Source: Diphasiastrum complanatum (lineage: Eukaryota; Streptophyta; Lycopodiopsida; Lycopodiales; Lycopodiaceae). From it: a stretch of DNA of 64,000 bases. Below, one piece after another: positions 22,448-33,063 of this stretch (positions are counted from its first letter, which is position 1; the number at the start of each line of letters is the position of its first letter). Location: contig CM055092.1 in NCBI GenBank assembly GCA_029204225.1, forward strand, positions 75,990,574-76,054,573, given 5' to 3'. The notes below the pieces were generated by a model. The model made no database searches and was not told the origin of the DNA. It was given only the letters and a program-made list of their open reading frames with translations. The position numbers were made by a program, and so were the translations under genes.

Positions 22448-25400
22448 ATGGCTTCCAATGATGGGATCATGCTAGAGTCTAGTGAAAGGTTGAGTTCATC
22501 AAACTACTCTACTTGGAAAGTGAGGATGGAGTCCTTACTTGAGTTGAATGAACTCATGGACATAGTTGCAGAAATTGAAGAGAGACCTCTCACACTTCAA
22601 GAGCAACAAAGGTTTGATAAGAAGGCCAAAAGGGCTCTTCATATCATTAAAATGAATGTTACAAGTGAACTTCTCAAGGAAGTTGGAAAGTGTCAAAGTG
22701 CAAGTGAGGCATGGAATGCCTTAAAGAAGCTCTTTGAATCAAAGTCCACATCTAGGGTATTGACCCTAAGGAGACAAATATTTTCTAGTAGGCAAAGAGA
22801 GGGTGAAAGTGCTCATGCATTTATCTTGAGAGTTAAGTCCCTAAGTGATGATTTAGCATGCATTGATGAGAACATAAAAGATGGTGAAATAGTCCAAGTT
22901 ATGTTGAATGGTTTGCTAAATGAACATGCTAACCTTGTGCAAAGTTTTGCCATTCAAAGAGTCTTGCCAAGTGTGGTTGACTTGCAAGAAATCTTATTGG
23001 CTGAAGAACATAGGTTGCAATCAAAGCTTGATGGTGCATCCTTGCAAGGTGGAGGTGAAGAGGCTTTCTTCACAAAAGGCAAATTCAAGGGCAAAGGTAA
23101 AGGCAAAGGGAAATGGTCCAAAGGTGGTAACTTTGATCATGATGATCACTCTTCCTCTTCCTCTTCTACTAAGAACAATAAGTCAAAGTTCAAGTGCTTT
23201 TATTGTGGGATAAAAGGACATTTTGCAAATGAATGCCATAAGAAACAAAATGCTAGATCTAGGTTGAGATCTAATGTACTTCTTGGAGATGATAATTGTT
23301 GTGCTAACTTGGCAAGCTTTGGTGAATCTATGGTCAATTTTTTGGATCCATTGGATCTTGAAGATGCACTAGTGTTACCTACTAGTCATATGGAGTCATG
23401 TGGAGCTAAATTAGCATCATGTTTGTACTCTTCTACTCATGGACTTCCAAGGCTTGTTGGTTCTTCAATGGTGCTAGATGGCAAGTGCAAAAATGGAAAA
23501 GGTAAGGAAGGAGCTAACTTCATCAATGGAGTTGATGAAGATTCTTCTTTGGAAGTGATTGTTGCTAATGACTTGTTTGTTCATATGGAAAAAGATGGAG
23601 ATGCTAAGTGTCATTCTTTGCAAGAAGATGGTTGTTCTTCTAATTCTTTTCATATTGATGTATGTAATCATGTGGGAAAAGATGATGGTGCTTTGAGCAT
23701 GCTTGAAGGAAATGGTTCTTTTACATCTTTTTGTGATAAAGTCATTTGTGCAACAAGTGGTGTCACATTTCTTCATAAAAAGAGTAGATCAAAGGTTTCT
23801 ATCATGAGACTTGGTGAGGGAGATCACAAGTCAAAAGGAAGAGAAGTATGTGAAGTGTTCAAAGTAGGATGTACTTTGAATGATGTTTTTATGAACGATA
23901 GTGAGGAAGAATCATTATCATATGACTCATTACCTAAATCATTGAGTAGAAGTTCATGTTTGAAAAGAGAGAGTACTTCAATCACTCTTATATTGAAGGT
24001 ACTAAGGATTCTTTTCTTGGCTTCTAATATTCAAGAGTCTTCTACTTCTTATGGTGCAACTATCAAGAGGGAGGTTTCTAACTTTTGTGGTGCTAGCATT
24101 AAGAGGGAGTCTTGTGAAGGAAAGGGCAATGGAAGAGTGGTTTTTGGGAAGATCCAAAGCATGGATCTAACATCTCTTCATCAACTCAAAGCATTCTATG
24201 ATTGTGGTGGATTGTTCATTCATGGTCAAGATGGCAAAAGGTTGGTTGAAGAAGACTACATGGAGCAACTCAAGTGGCAACTTCTTCAAGGCAAGGGAGA
24301 TATCATTGGTGAGCTTATTGAGGTTTGTTATGAACTCAAGAGGGCTGTTTTGATTAGGTTTGATACTCATCTTCACCTACTCTACTTCATGTTAAATGGA
24401 AATGTTGGAATCTATCTTTTGGTTTATGATGGTGGCATTGTTTTCACTAACTATAGTGAAGGGTCAAATTTGAGCATTGATGAGATCTTGTGGGATCTTA
24501 ATCATGTGTTTGAGAGGGAGTATCTTCAGAGTTTCAGATCTGAAGATGTTCACATATGCAAGATCTTTGATGTCTTATTGGAAGATCAAGAGGTTGATCT
24601 TGGATTGCTTCATCAACACCAAGAGACAAGTGGCAATTCGAAGCTAGTGAAAAGCATCAAAGAAGAGACAAATGGTCAAGGCATTTTGGATCTGTTTTTA
24701 CAGGTTCTTGAAGGTTCAAGTAAGGTCTTTGGAGCTGCAAGGAAGTGTCTTCTTACTCTACCTCACTTGCCTAATCTCATGTATGAACATTGTTATGTCA
24801 ATGTGTTGAAATTGTCAAATTTCAATAAAACTAGTTCCATAGTTTTGCATCCTTTGGATCTTGGAGATGGAATAGTTATCATTGCTGGTTTGTATGATCA
24901 AGTACATGAATTCATTCAGATCTTGAAAGGTATTGAAGTGGTCAATATGTTTTCTTTTGAACAAAGTTCAAGATCTAGTATTCTAGTGTTGGCAAATTGG
25001 CAACTTGTTGACATTGTAGGATCAAGCGTTGTGTGCAAATCTTGTGGAGGTACTTCAAGTATTTCAAGTTCAGGTTTTGGTCATTCAAATGGAGTAGGGA
25101 ACACATCTTTTTGGCATTCATTCACTCAAAGGCTTTCATGGATTGAAGATCTACAAAGGCAAGGTGGTGATGGAAGTTCATTCATGGAGATACATGTTGC
25201 ATTCACTATATGTATAGTGAAATGTGGAGGAGGCATGCAAACACTTGTTGATCACTTTCATTTACAACTTGTTTGCTGCTATTTTAAAGAGAAACCAGAG
25301 ATGGATACATGGAGGAATTCATTAATTGAGATTCTATGTTCTTTTACATGTACCATTTTTATGATTCTATGTAAAATTGATGTAAGAAATAGTGAAGCAT

Positions 25401-25540
25401 CCTATATGGACACTATTATCTATATCAATTATGTTGTGTCCTATTTTGTACATATTAGGATCCTTGAGAAGAGATCTATTCTGATGATGGAGATCATTCT
25501 TAAGTTGGAACAAAGTAGTGTTGTAAAACTAGCAAGTTAA
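22448..25540 (+). CDS. Gag fused to a 767-residue ORF of unknown function
   Basis: 1030 codons, uninterrupted. Residues 1-263 are copia Gag, almost identical to element A: signature YSTWKVRMES at about 20-29 and one CCHC knuckle at 250-263. Residues 264-1030 match no copia Pol domain I know: there is no DSG protease motif, no HHCC or DDE integrase, no YxDD. This part has a Cys/Asp/Ser-rich region (264-500), then a more regular globular-looking stretch (about 570-830) with hydrophobic strands (LLYFMLNGNVGIYLLVYDGG), and a hydrophobic tail (about 900-1020) that recurs in element D. The last codons (VKLAS, stop, then VEEGV) echo the copia C-terminus SMLKLVEEGV of element H. No ribosomal frameshift is needed. 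Confidence 0.85.
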   Translation: MASNDGIMLESSERLSSSNYSTWKVRMESLLELNELMDIVAEIEERPLTLQEQQRFDKKAKRALHIIKMNVTSELLKEVGKCQSASEAWNALKKLFESKSTSRVLTLRRQIFSSRQREGESAHAFILRVKSLSDDLACIDENIKDGEIVQVMLNGLLNEHANLVQSFAIQRVLPSVVDLQEILLAEEHRLQSKLDGASLQGGGEEAFFTKGKFKGKGKGKGKWSKGGNFDHDDHSSSSSSTKNNKSKFKCFYCGIKGHFANECHKKQNARSRLRSNVLLGDDNCCANLASFGESMVNFLDPLDLEDALVLPTSHMESCGAKLASCLYSSTHGLPRLVGSSMVLDGKCKNGKGKEGANFINGVDEDSSLEVIVANDLFVHMEKDGDAKCHSLQEDGCSSNSFHIDVCNHVGKDDGALSMLEGNGSFTSFCDKVICATSGVTFLHKKSRSKVSIMRLGEGDHKSKGREVCEVFKVGCTLNDVFMNDSEEESLSYDSLPKSLSRSSCLKRESTSITLILKVLRILFLASNIQESSTSYGATIKREVSNFCGASIKRESCEGKGNGRVVFGKIQSMDLTSLHQLKAFYDCGGLFIHGQDGKRLVEEDYMEQLKWQLLQGKGDIIGELIEVCYELKRAVLIRFDTHLHLLYFMLNGNVGIYLLVYDGGIVFTNYSEGSNLSIDEILWDLNHVFEREYLQSFRSEDVHICKIFDVLLEDQEVDLGLLHQHQETSGNSKLVKSIKEETNGQGILDLFLQVLEGSSKVFGAARKCLLTLPHLPNLMYEHCYVNVLKLSNFNKTSSIVLHPLDLGDGIVIIAGLYDQVHEFIQILKGIEVVNMFSFEQSSRSSILVLANWQLVDIVGSSVVCKSCGGTSSISSSGFGHSNGVGNTSFWHSFTQRLSWIEDLQRQGGDGSSFMEIHVAFTICIVKCGGGMQTLVDHFHLQLVCCYFKEKPEMDTWRNSLIEILCSFTCTIFMILCKIDVRNSEASYMDTIIYINYVVSYFVHIRILEKRSILMMEIILKLEQSSVVKLAS

Positions 25541-25553
25541 GTTGAAGAGGGAG
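25541..25553 (+). promoter_or_regulatory. Polypurine tract of element B
   Basis: GTTGAAGAGGGAG directly before the 3' LTR, the same sequence as in intact element H; it would prime plus-strand DNA. Confidence 0.85.
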
Positions 25554-26200
25554 TGTGAAAATTGTCAACATTTCCTCGTCTAGTTTTAGGCCAAAATTGC
25601 TAAAAATGGCACATAGTTTAGGATCTGACTTTTCACACGTGTGAAACAGGTCTAGATATTTTTAGTAAGTGTATTTTTTCAGTATGAAGAAGTGTCAAAC
25701 TTCAAGACCTTCGAAATGAGTCCATTTTCATGTATTTTGGACATATATGCCAATTTTACCTATATAGGGCATATTTTAGGTAAGGAGGGTCTAGAGAGAG
25801 GAGAGAGAGTCATCTCTCTCAGCTATATATAGCAGGTAGGCCGTGGAGAAACAGGTTGGAGCAGATCCATTGTATTCATTTGCTTAATGAGAGATTTTTC
25901 TATTGGGTTCTCCTTCCATTGTTGGCATTGTGTAGTGATTGAGTTCAAGCTTTGTGTGTATGATCTTAGGTGCTTTCCAAAAGTGGTAGGCTGATGTATT
26001 ATGGACTGTATAATGCTATTTTGGGCCGCACTTGATGTTTATGGAAGTTTCCATTTGTGATAAATGCTTTTTGATCAAGTTCTTTGCATTCTAGGTAGCA
26101 TAGAATGTGTTGCCAATTCCTAGCTTATGTAGTTTGGAGTGCAAGCATTCAAGCCAATGATCTTGGAGTTTAGATCCACTTAGGATCTGTATTTTTCACA
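25554..26200 (+). repeat. 3' LTR of element B
   Basis: 647 bp, nearly identical to the 5' LTR; TATA box at 25824-25831 and palindrome TTCACACGTGTGAA at 25632-25645. It is followed by the target duplication CTAGG (26201-26205). Confidence 0.95.
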
Positions 26201-27404
26201 CTAGGACCTTCAATAGGATTAGTCAACTTAGGAACAATAATGTTTGATAATTCAAGAACATTTGATAGTTCGACTGTATGAGCTTTGCCCTTACCTTTGA
26301 GGTCGATAAAGTGATTTTTGATGAAGATAATATCCCGACTGGTGAATATCTTCGAATCGATAAGATCATACAACTTATAAGCATTATCTAAATAGTGTAG
26401 CTAAGTTCTTGATTTTACCATCAGGAGACTGCACAGGTACATTGCCCACACCCTGTATTTGGCATTCCTCTCCATTGGCTTGAGTGACCTTATCCCCATC
26501 ATGGATTGGTGAGAATTTCTCAAACCAATCACGTTTCTCGGTCATATGCCTTGTGGCGCATGAATCTATGAACCATCTGGCATCATCATCAACTTGGGAT
26601 GCCAATGTCGATGAGAAGACACTTGTCTCGTCATCTTCTCCATCATCTTCGGCAATGTTGTCTTGTTGAGTCACTTTTCCCGCCTTTATATCCGCTTTCT
26701 TCTTGTAACACTCGCATGCCCAATGACCCGGTTTGTGGCAATAGTAGCATTTGCCTTTCTTCTTCTTTTTCCCTTTTGATGACGACTCTCCCTCGTCATC
26801 ATCATCCTTGGATTTCTTAGGAATCATTTTCCATCCTTTCTGCTTGCCTTTAGCAAGCAAGGCTTGATCCTCTTGTGGGGTTTGCCTTGACTTCACCACT
26901 TCGTGATGCTGCTCTTCTTGCAACATGATTCCGTGGAAGTCTTCAAAAGTAGGCAATCTCTCCCTCGAAGCAATGCCGCTCACAAACATCTGTAGCCCTT
27001 CCGAGACATTGCTCATTGTGGTATGTACCAATTCAACGTCCCTAATTGGTTCTCCAATTGCCACAAGTTGATCTCTCAGCTCCTCGAGCTGGATTGCAAG
27101 TTTGAAATTGCATTATAAGAGCTTCCCAAGCTCCCCTAGCCGTCGTGGCATCACTTATATGAGTGATTACATGGTCTTTCCCTAAAAGATTGATCAAGGA
27201 CAATGCTCTCTGTGCCTTTATATCAAAGGCCCTCATGTCACCTAGAGTGGTATTTGGCCAGACTTCAATACCTGTCACAATCTCCCATAGCTCTTCCTCC
27301 ATCAAAATGCCCTTCATTTTGAATTTCCAGATGTTATAGTTAGAAGCCTCATCAAGTTTGCTTGCATCGCCCAAAATTGCCTCATTGATATTTGCCATCT
27401 CCAA
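26201..27404 (-). pseudogene. copia Gag, protease start and integrase tail of element C
   Basis: Gag starts at an ATG (27402-27404) with NYNIWKFKMKGILMEEELWE, the typical copia N-terminus, and shifts frame near 27050-27110. The second frame carries a basic region, one knuckle CYYCHKPGHWACEC (about 26753-26712), an acidic linker and the protease motif WFIDSCATRHM, in which the usual DSGAT has Cys for Gly. After KIKNLATLF the frame stops and DSKIFTSRDIIF, the integrase C-terminal signature, follows: an internal deletion of roughly 1 kb. No LTR or primer-binding site was found upstream of Gag. Confidence 0.85.
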
Positions 27405-28009
27405 ACTGCTTGAAACTCCACCTATAGGCTATAAAGCATATGCCGAAGCCAACCGTGATGTCAAAAATCACAAATAATGACCTGCAATTTTTGGCTTATC
27501 AGGCCACCTGCCGCTCTTTCACCAAATTAAAAGCCAAACTGGTGTCGCTTTCCGAAATGCTTCTTGTCACCAACTCCCAGCTACCTGCCTAGTGGAATGG
27601 TGCAATCACTTCTGGCACGCTCCGAACACTTTGTCCGCAGCAATCACTCTGTTTTGGTGTACCATACTTGCAGGTACAGTCAGGGTGCCCTTCGTTTGGA
27701 GGCTATAGCCTTTCGTTTGGCCAAAATAGGCTAAAGGAGGTGAAAATAAGGGCAATTTGGGTTTTTGAACAGTTTCTTCAGTGTGAAGAAACTTCACCTT
27801 TCACAAAACTTGGGACCCAGTAATTTTTTCAATTTGAAGATTTTTAATGAAGTTGCAATGCACTTTGCACTTCAGACCCCTTCAAGCTTTTTCACATCAA
27901 TCCAATGGATCCTTTAGATCCAACGACCCACCTGATGTGCAATCACCATTGTCGACCTGTATAACTGGAGATCGGACAGCTTTCCACGCTTCTGCACGTT
28001 GATCAAGGG
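27405..28009. other. Unassigned sequence upstream of element C gag
   Basis: Probable leader or decayed LTR of element C. No Met-tRNA primer-binding site and no LTR edge are recognisable. No coding frame is supported. Confidence 0.35.
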
Positions 28010-28242
28010 CATTTGAAGCACAACCAATCGTAGATTTCATTCTAGGAGTAAGCACATTCAAATGAAGTATCACTATGTCATAAGAGAAGTTCTCGAAAAA
28101 GAGGTAGATTTGTAGTACTGTCGAATGTAAGTCATGACAATTGGTATTTTTACTAAGGCCCTAAGCTTGGATGCACACAAAAAAATTTGTGCAGAACTAA
28201 GTTTCACGGTCAAGGCATTCATGGATTTAAACTAAGGGGGAG
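28010..28242 (+). pseudogene. copia RNase H tail (element J)
   Basis: A decayed plus-strand frame reads KHIQMKYHYVIREVLEKEVDL, a stop, then IFTKALSLDAHKKICAEL and a TAA, the canonical end of copia Pol. The polypurine tract TAAGGGGGAG follows (28233-28242). Only the last ~75 codons survive. Confidence 0.75.
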
Positions 28243-28740
28243 TGTTGGATTATTCTACTATCTTAAGTGATTCATGCAAATAATCCATCTTTAATCTACA
28301 TCCATTTCATTATCCAGTTTTGCAGTTTTTATTCATGTTTCTACACAACCTACAGAAATACTTGGGAATCGCTCAACATGTGGCTCTGACATATTGGATG
28401 ACTCGACGAAAGTCGAAGGGTTCAAACATGTTGAAGGATGACAATTACTATTTTTCCTGATATGAAGCTAAAGACTTGTCCTAACTGCCTTTCAAGTAAA
28501 TTTTTGAGAAGTCCCAACTAGATGGTTTACAGCGCATTACATACGGCTAACTGCCAATTGGTCTACGACCTGATTAGTTGTCCTATAGGATAAGCTTGAA
28601 CTTCTTTAGTTTAAATAGATGATCATTAAAGACTTCTACAGTCTCTAGAAATTTTTTCAAAGCTCCTCAAACTCCGATTGGGATTCGACCAAAAGGTGTA
28701 GGATTTGTGATGAGATCCTCTCCTTCCATACATTTTTGTT
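28243..28740 (+). repeat. Probable 3' LTR of element J
   Basis: TGTTGGATTATTC begins directly after the polypurine tract. No matching inverted end (TCCAACA) was found, so the right edge is a guess. Confidence 0.4.
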
Positions 28741-29464
28741 AGGGGAAATTCTTGATGGGGGACTGGTCTTGTCAAAAAACCCTAAAAAGGGAAGGTCCCA
28801 CACTTCCCTTACGTGAGTGATTGAGGGATACCGCTTCCAATTCCGAGAATCGTCTCAACCACCCTGTGCTCCCTAGCTGATGAGGGTTTTCCAGATCCCC
28901 AGAGGCACGGCTGTGAGGAGGTGTAACTACACTCTCAGTCCTATCGGTCCTATGGTCTAGCCTCTTCGTACTCTAGATCATCCACCCCTCTAGGTAGAAA
29001 TCCGTAGAGGGATCATCACATCCATAGAGGGAACAAAGACATTCAATCATCATTGTCATCAAATCATGACATGTTCAGAATTGCTTGTAAATTCATTGAA
29101 CAAGAGAGAAGAAATACTCAATGTAAATGTGTGACATGTTCAGTATTGCATGCAGATTCATGGAACAAGAGAGAGGATAAATACTCAATGTAAATGTATT
29201 GATTGTATCATAACAAAATACAAAGTGTCCACTATTCATCATCAGCTTGTGTGTTAGTTTCTATGGTTGTATTGTCATGAAGAAATTCTCTGCTAGAGTA
29301 TGCATCTAATAGATGTGCATTATTTTTATTTCCAATAAGTTCAATATAAGTAGAGTACAATGATGGGAGCTCCTTAAAGGAACATTGCCATCAGTAAAAT
29401 CTAGAATGTTCAAAACATAAGATCTTTTGACGAAAATGATCTTATTTGTCTTAGCAAATTTATG
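28741..29464. other. Intergenic sequence with a tandem 65-bp duplication
   Basis: Two units starting TGACATGTTCAG at 29067 and 29132 are about 90% alike over 65 bp. The rest shows no coding frame. The right part is downstream of the reverse-strand gene at 29465-30708 and could be its 3' UTR. Confidence 0.5.
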
Positions 29465-30708
29465 TTATCCTAGATAAAATGATAAAGCTTTAACTACCAT
29501 TATCAGACTCTCCCCAACTGGGCTCAGCTTTGAATGAGCAATACAGATCTCATTCTTCAGAAAATGCCTAAGATAGTGGCCAAGTCCACTATCCCTTTGG
29601 AACAAGAATGCATGTTGTTTGTAACCACCTCGTCTCATAGCAAAGTCATCAATTATGAGAGCATCCTACAATAAGAAATATGTTAAAAAAAATACATTCA
29701 ACAATTAAGAACATTCTAATGCAAGGAAGTTTAAATACTTACACATTCTTCATCATCAGCAACACCCAGATTAGGATGATCAATATTATGACCACCTACT
29801 GAAGTAGAATCATCTATGAAATGCATTAATGATGGATGAGAGAAGCCCATCTGGGATTGAAATGCCGTGAATTCTTCATCGGATGGTCTGCCTTGTCCAT
29901 GCTCAGCAATATTTGATAAAGTCCTAGTCAAGCACTCTTCGCCGGTCATAAGCCCCTCCTCATTATCGTAATCAATTCCAGCAACAAGGTCATCTGTTTC
30001 AAAATCTACAAAGTCGAAGAATTCAAAAATTGTGCCGGATAATAAACATAGCACCTCATCTTCACGATAGTCAAAAAACTGACATAAATCAGCTATAGAA
30101 AAATATACATCGTCATTTATATAGCATACTGGCAAATTGAAAAGACATTTAGAATCATCTATAGGGATCGATTCATCAACAAATGTATTCTGGACAATAA
30201 AAGAATCCCGGAGCACATCAGTATTTACATCAATAAAGTCACTATTCTTATCAGGGGTGTCGATTAGGAAGTGAATGATATCCTTAATAGATGACTGAAT
30301 AGAGGATGATGCAATATGAGGATCAATAGCAGAAACTTCCTCATCATCTAGGATCTGAACTAACAGGAAAAGTACGAAACCACTTTGGTATTCAACCAAT
30401 CGACATTTTTTGTTGCAGTAAGGACACATTGAACTGCTTTTAAAAAGATCAAACAATTTGAAGAACATTCTATCTAGTCTCTGGCTAAAAGCTGGGAAGA
30501 AATGAACAAGATCAATATAATGGACGTACGAGAGTGAACCTATGGAGATAATAGGCTTACTGAGTATATCTCTGAATCTAACTGTTGTAAAGCTGACTTG
30601 GGTGCACCCAGCGTGCCCTGTAAGACTCAAAGGGGTGACACTCCCTAAGGTCCCAGAGCAAGTTAGAATGTCAAGGACTGAGCCTCCGACCTGTGGTGAG
30701 CCAGTCAA
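29465..30708 (-). CDS. Possible two-exon gene of unknown function
   Basis: Exon 1 (about 30600-29743) is open for at least 280 codons and ends ...GAAGAATGT before GTAAGT, a perfect donor. An acceptor, TTTCTTATTGTAG, ends at 29666, and exon 2 (29665-29465) continues in the same phase for 66 codons to TAA; the intron is 77 bp. The true start is unclear: there is no ATG at 30708, and an internal acceptor-like ACAACAG at about 30590 suggests another upstream exon. Visible features are a possible zinc-binding MCPYCNKKC near the start and a very acidic middle with many Asp/Glu and Phe. I do not recognise the family. Retained phase across a clean intron argues for a real or recently live gene. Confidence 0.55.
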
Positions 30709-31389
30709 GTAGTCACAAAGTCATGAGCTAGCTCTGGAGCTCGAGTCATGGCCTAGTCAGGAAAGCAAGTTGATTCGGCCGCCGGGACGGCTCCCGGGAC
30801 CCATGTCCGGGAGCCAGACTGATTCTGCCAGGCTTGCCAGGCTTAATCAGCAAAATAAAAACTAAGTCCTAAAAAGCGTGCTTTACCAGAAAGCACTATG
30901 TTTCAAACCAGAGGGGGTGCGCCGAATCACAGCAGAACTATAGGGGGAGTCCGGCAGACAGAAACTTGGGCAGCTCAACCAGCGCCAGGAATCCAGTCGC
31001 CAGGTCTCAGCTCCCTCTACCAGCACGAGCCAGGCACAATGCCCAGCACGTGTTGGTGGCCCCGAGACCGGTCAGTCTATGTATGAATGTAACCTCTTCC
31101 AAATCTAATAAAGTTGATCCTTGGGGATGATTACCATTTCGGTTTCGCCTCCGGGACTGGTCCAAGTGGAAGGACCCTTACTACAACCTTTTTGCGTCGC
31201 TGGCGCCTAAGGGTCCCTGTCATCGACATGGGGCTTGCCGCTATGCCAATTGGTCAGTTTGGAGACCACTATGCCTTGGGTTTCATGTGTGGCTTGTCTT
31301 TGCCTTTGGTTACCTTTTGGGGACGGATTCTGAGTTGGCTTTCGGGTTGGTTGGGATTCCAGTTTTCTTAAGTCTGAATGGTTAAGCTT
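30709..31389. other. GC-rich unassigned segment
   Basis: Markedly richer in G+C than the surroundings (for example around 30775-30830 and 31140-31240), with an AATAAA at about 31107. It could be an LTR or 5' end of another element, but no edges can be defined. The 13-mer ATTCTGAGTTGGC occurs twice (about 31326 and 31396). Confidence 0.35.
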
Positions 31390-31511
31390 GTTACGATTCT
31401 GAGTTGGCAAGATGAAGATGGAGGCTCATTCATGGAGTATCATGGTGGATACATGGCAACAAAGGACAAAGAAGGAGGAGACATGCAAGCAAAAGTTGAT
31501 CACTCCATTTA

Positions 31512-32006
31512 TTGTTTGTTTGCTGTATTTTTCCAGAGAGTTCAGAGTTGGAAGCATGGTGGAATCATCTCATTTACATTCTGTTTGATTCTTCATGTTT
31601 TAGTCACATTTTTACATGTAAAATTGATGTAAGAAATAGTGAAGCATCCCAAGTGGACACTATTCTCTATATCAATTATAGTTGTTTCTATTTTGAGCAT
31701 TACATGATCATTGAAAGGAGATCTATTCTTAGGAAGAAGGTCATTCTTATGATGGATCAAAGTTCTATGGTCAAAAACTATGCTAGGAGCAAGCATATTG
31801 AGATACAATACCATTTTGTGAGGGAACGAGTCATTGCAAAGGAGGTGGAGCTTCAACATGTGTCTCCAAGGGAATGTGTAGCTGATATCTTCACCAAAGC
31901 ACTGGGAAAAGACTTGTTCATAAAGCACAGGACTTCACTTGGAGTATTATCAAAGTCTATGCTAAAACTAGTTGAAAAAGATTGGGAGTCTGAAAGATTC
32001 AACTAG
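31512..32006 (+). pseudogene. Novel-ORF tail fused in frame to copia RNase H end
   Basis: 164 codons. The first ~80 codons match the tail of the element-B ORF in the same frame (both contain CKIDVRNSEAS, then DTI-YINY and ERRSIL). They run without a break into the copia C-terminus: ARSKHIEIQYHFVRER, CVADIFTKALGKD, SLGVLSKSMLKLVE. The start codon is not real; the frame is cut upstream. Conservation of frame between B and D suggests this unknown segment was translated. Confidence 0.65.
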
Positions 32007-32638
32007 TTTCATCACATTTTGCAATATTTTTATATTTGGCATGTTGAGGCCAAAACTTGTTTTAGACTTGGAGGTTGACTTTTCAAAGTTCATTAGTCTA
32101 AATTTCATTTGAATAAACACATTTTGAAAGTGTGGGAAAGTTAGAAGGCGAGTTTGAGTAGATTCAATTTGAATAGTTGGGTACATTGAATCTAGACCCA
32201 AAATTAGTAGGGTTAGCATTTTGGTGGGAAAGCTAAGTGGCCAAATAGGGTTTGGACCTGCTATAAAAGGATGTAACTCGTGGAGAGAGCAATCTTCTCT
32301 CTTCTCTATCTCATTTCATGCTTATACATGGTTCTCTTGGATTCTACTATCCATTGGTGCACTATCCTTTTGATTGCTTGCAATTCTATGTGTAAAATGA
32401 TCTATATTTGCTATTTTTTGGATCCACACATGTGAAATACAGTAGATTGCTGTTTTTGTATGGACAACAATAGTACATAATCATTTTATTAAAGTTTGAT
32501 CAAGTTCTATTGGTGTTTGCATCTCAATTTGTGTGTAGATGCTGATTTTTCTACATTGGTGAGATTGGTACTGTATTTCTCTTTCTAACCAAAGATAATT
32601 CAAGTAGATTGGATCTTAAGGATCTGCAATATTTCACA
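31989..32638 (+). repeat. 3' LTR-like segment of element D
   Basis: Follows GATTGGGAG (decayed polypurine tract), starts TCTGAAAG where relatives have TGTGAAAA, and ends ATATTTCACA; 650 bp, close to the family's size. It contains ACACATGTG at about 32425, a variant of the palindrome seen in the other LTRs. Its sequence is otherwise different from the LTRs of A, B and H. Confidence 0.6.
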
Positions 32639-32683
32639 CTAATGAGCACAAAACATTAGAGGATAGAAACCACACACTCTATG

Positions 32684-32941
32684 CTATCTCTGAGTAACTG
32701 TTTTAGCTTCAGCTATGTGTCCAATCTGTATATTTGATATATTGAGGATAATAAGCGCGAAAGCTTTACCATCCTTCGATTTCCACTTTGAGTCGTTGTC
32801 TTCAGGTTTTACTTTTGTACCTATGACAACATCCCATAATTCGCTGTCAATTAACAAGGTCTTCATCTTAAATTTCCACAAATGATAATTGGATCCACTC
32901 AGCTTGTATGCGATAAGACCAGCTTTACTTTGAGAATCCAT
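32684..32941 (-). pseudogene. copia Gag N-terminus (element O)
   Basis: ATG start, then GLIAYKLSGSNYHLWKFKMK and LLIDSELWDVV, the copia Gag N-terminal signature. After about 80 codons the frame enters LTR sequence and stops. Confidence 0.75.
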
Positions 32942-33063
32942 CTGGAACTTAGTCTGTCGATTGTATCGATGACGCTAAGATGTAGTAATCTCAACAATAG
33001 GAAACCAATTCTGTGATACATGAAGAAAGAAGATAAAGAGATAGTGAAATTACTCTGATACCA

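Larger units (their letters stand above)
20629..26200 (+). mobile_element. Element B: complete young non-autonomous copia element (gag plus novel ORF)
   Basis: Two LTRs of 647 bp (20629-21275, 25554-26200) differ at only about two positions by eye. The element is flanked by a perfect 5-bp target duplication, CTAGG (20624-20628 and 26201-26205). It has a primer-binding site, a polypurine tract and a single 1030-codon ORF that starts as copia Gag but carries no protease, integrase, RT or RNase H. Total length 5572 bp. It resembles gag-only non-autonomous LTR elements but also carries a long unknown ORF. Mobilisation would need enzymes in trans from a related copia element. Confidence 0.95.
19255..27404 (-). 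mobile_element. Element C: reverse-strand copia remnant split by element B
   Basis: Minus-strand order from the right: Gag (27404-26700), protease start (to 26384), integrase end (26373-26201), then element B, then RT and RNase H pieces (20600-19255). B sits between the integrase end and RT with a CTAGG target duplication on both sides, so C was there first. C itself has lost most of its integrase: the protease frame ends at about 26390 and the next recognisable residues belong to the integrase C-terminus. Confidence 0.85.
31390..32638 (+). mobile_element. Element D: 3' end of a relative of element B
   Basis: 31390-31760 aligns with the end of the element-B novel ORF, and 31770-31988 encodes the copia RNase H tail that B has lost. 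A 3' LTR-like segment follows to TATTTCACA (32638). The 5' part is missing. D may preserve the arrangement ancestral to B: captured sequence plus remaining copia Pol end. Confidence 0.7.

Noticed and set aside
28741-29060. Possible structured RNA or tRNA in the less AT-rich stretch
   Set aside because: No cloverleaf, T-loop consensus or rRNA core sequence could be recognised.
30775-31090. Short ORF in the GC-rich segment (30898-31086)
   Set aside because: Short, low-complexity and without homology or splice context; more likely LTR or untranslated sequence.
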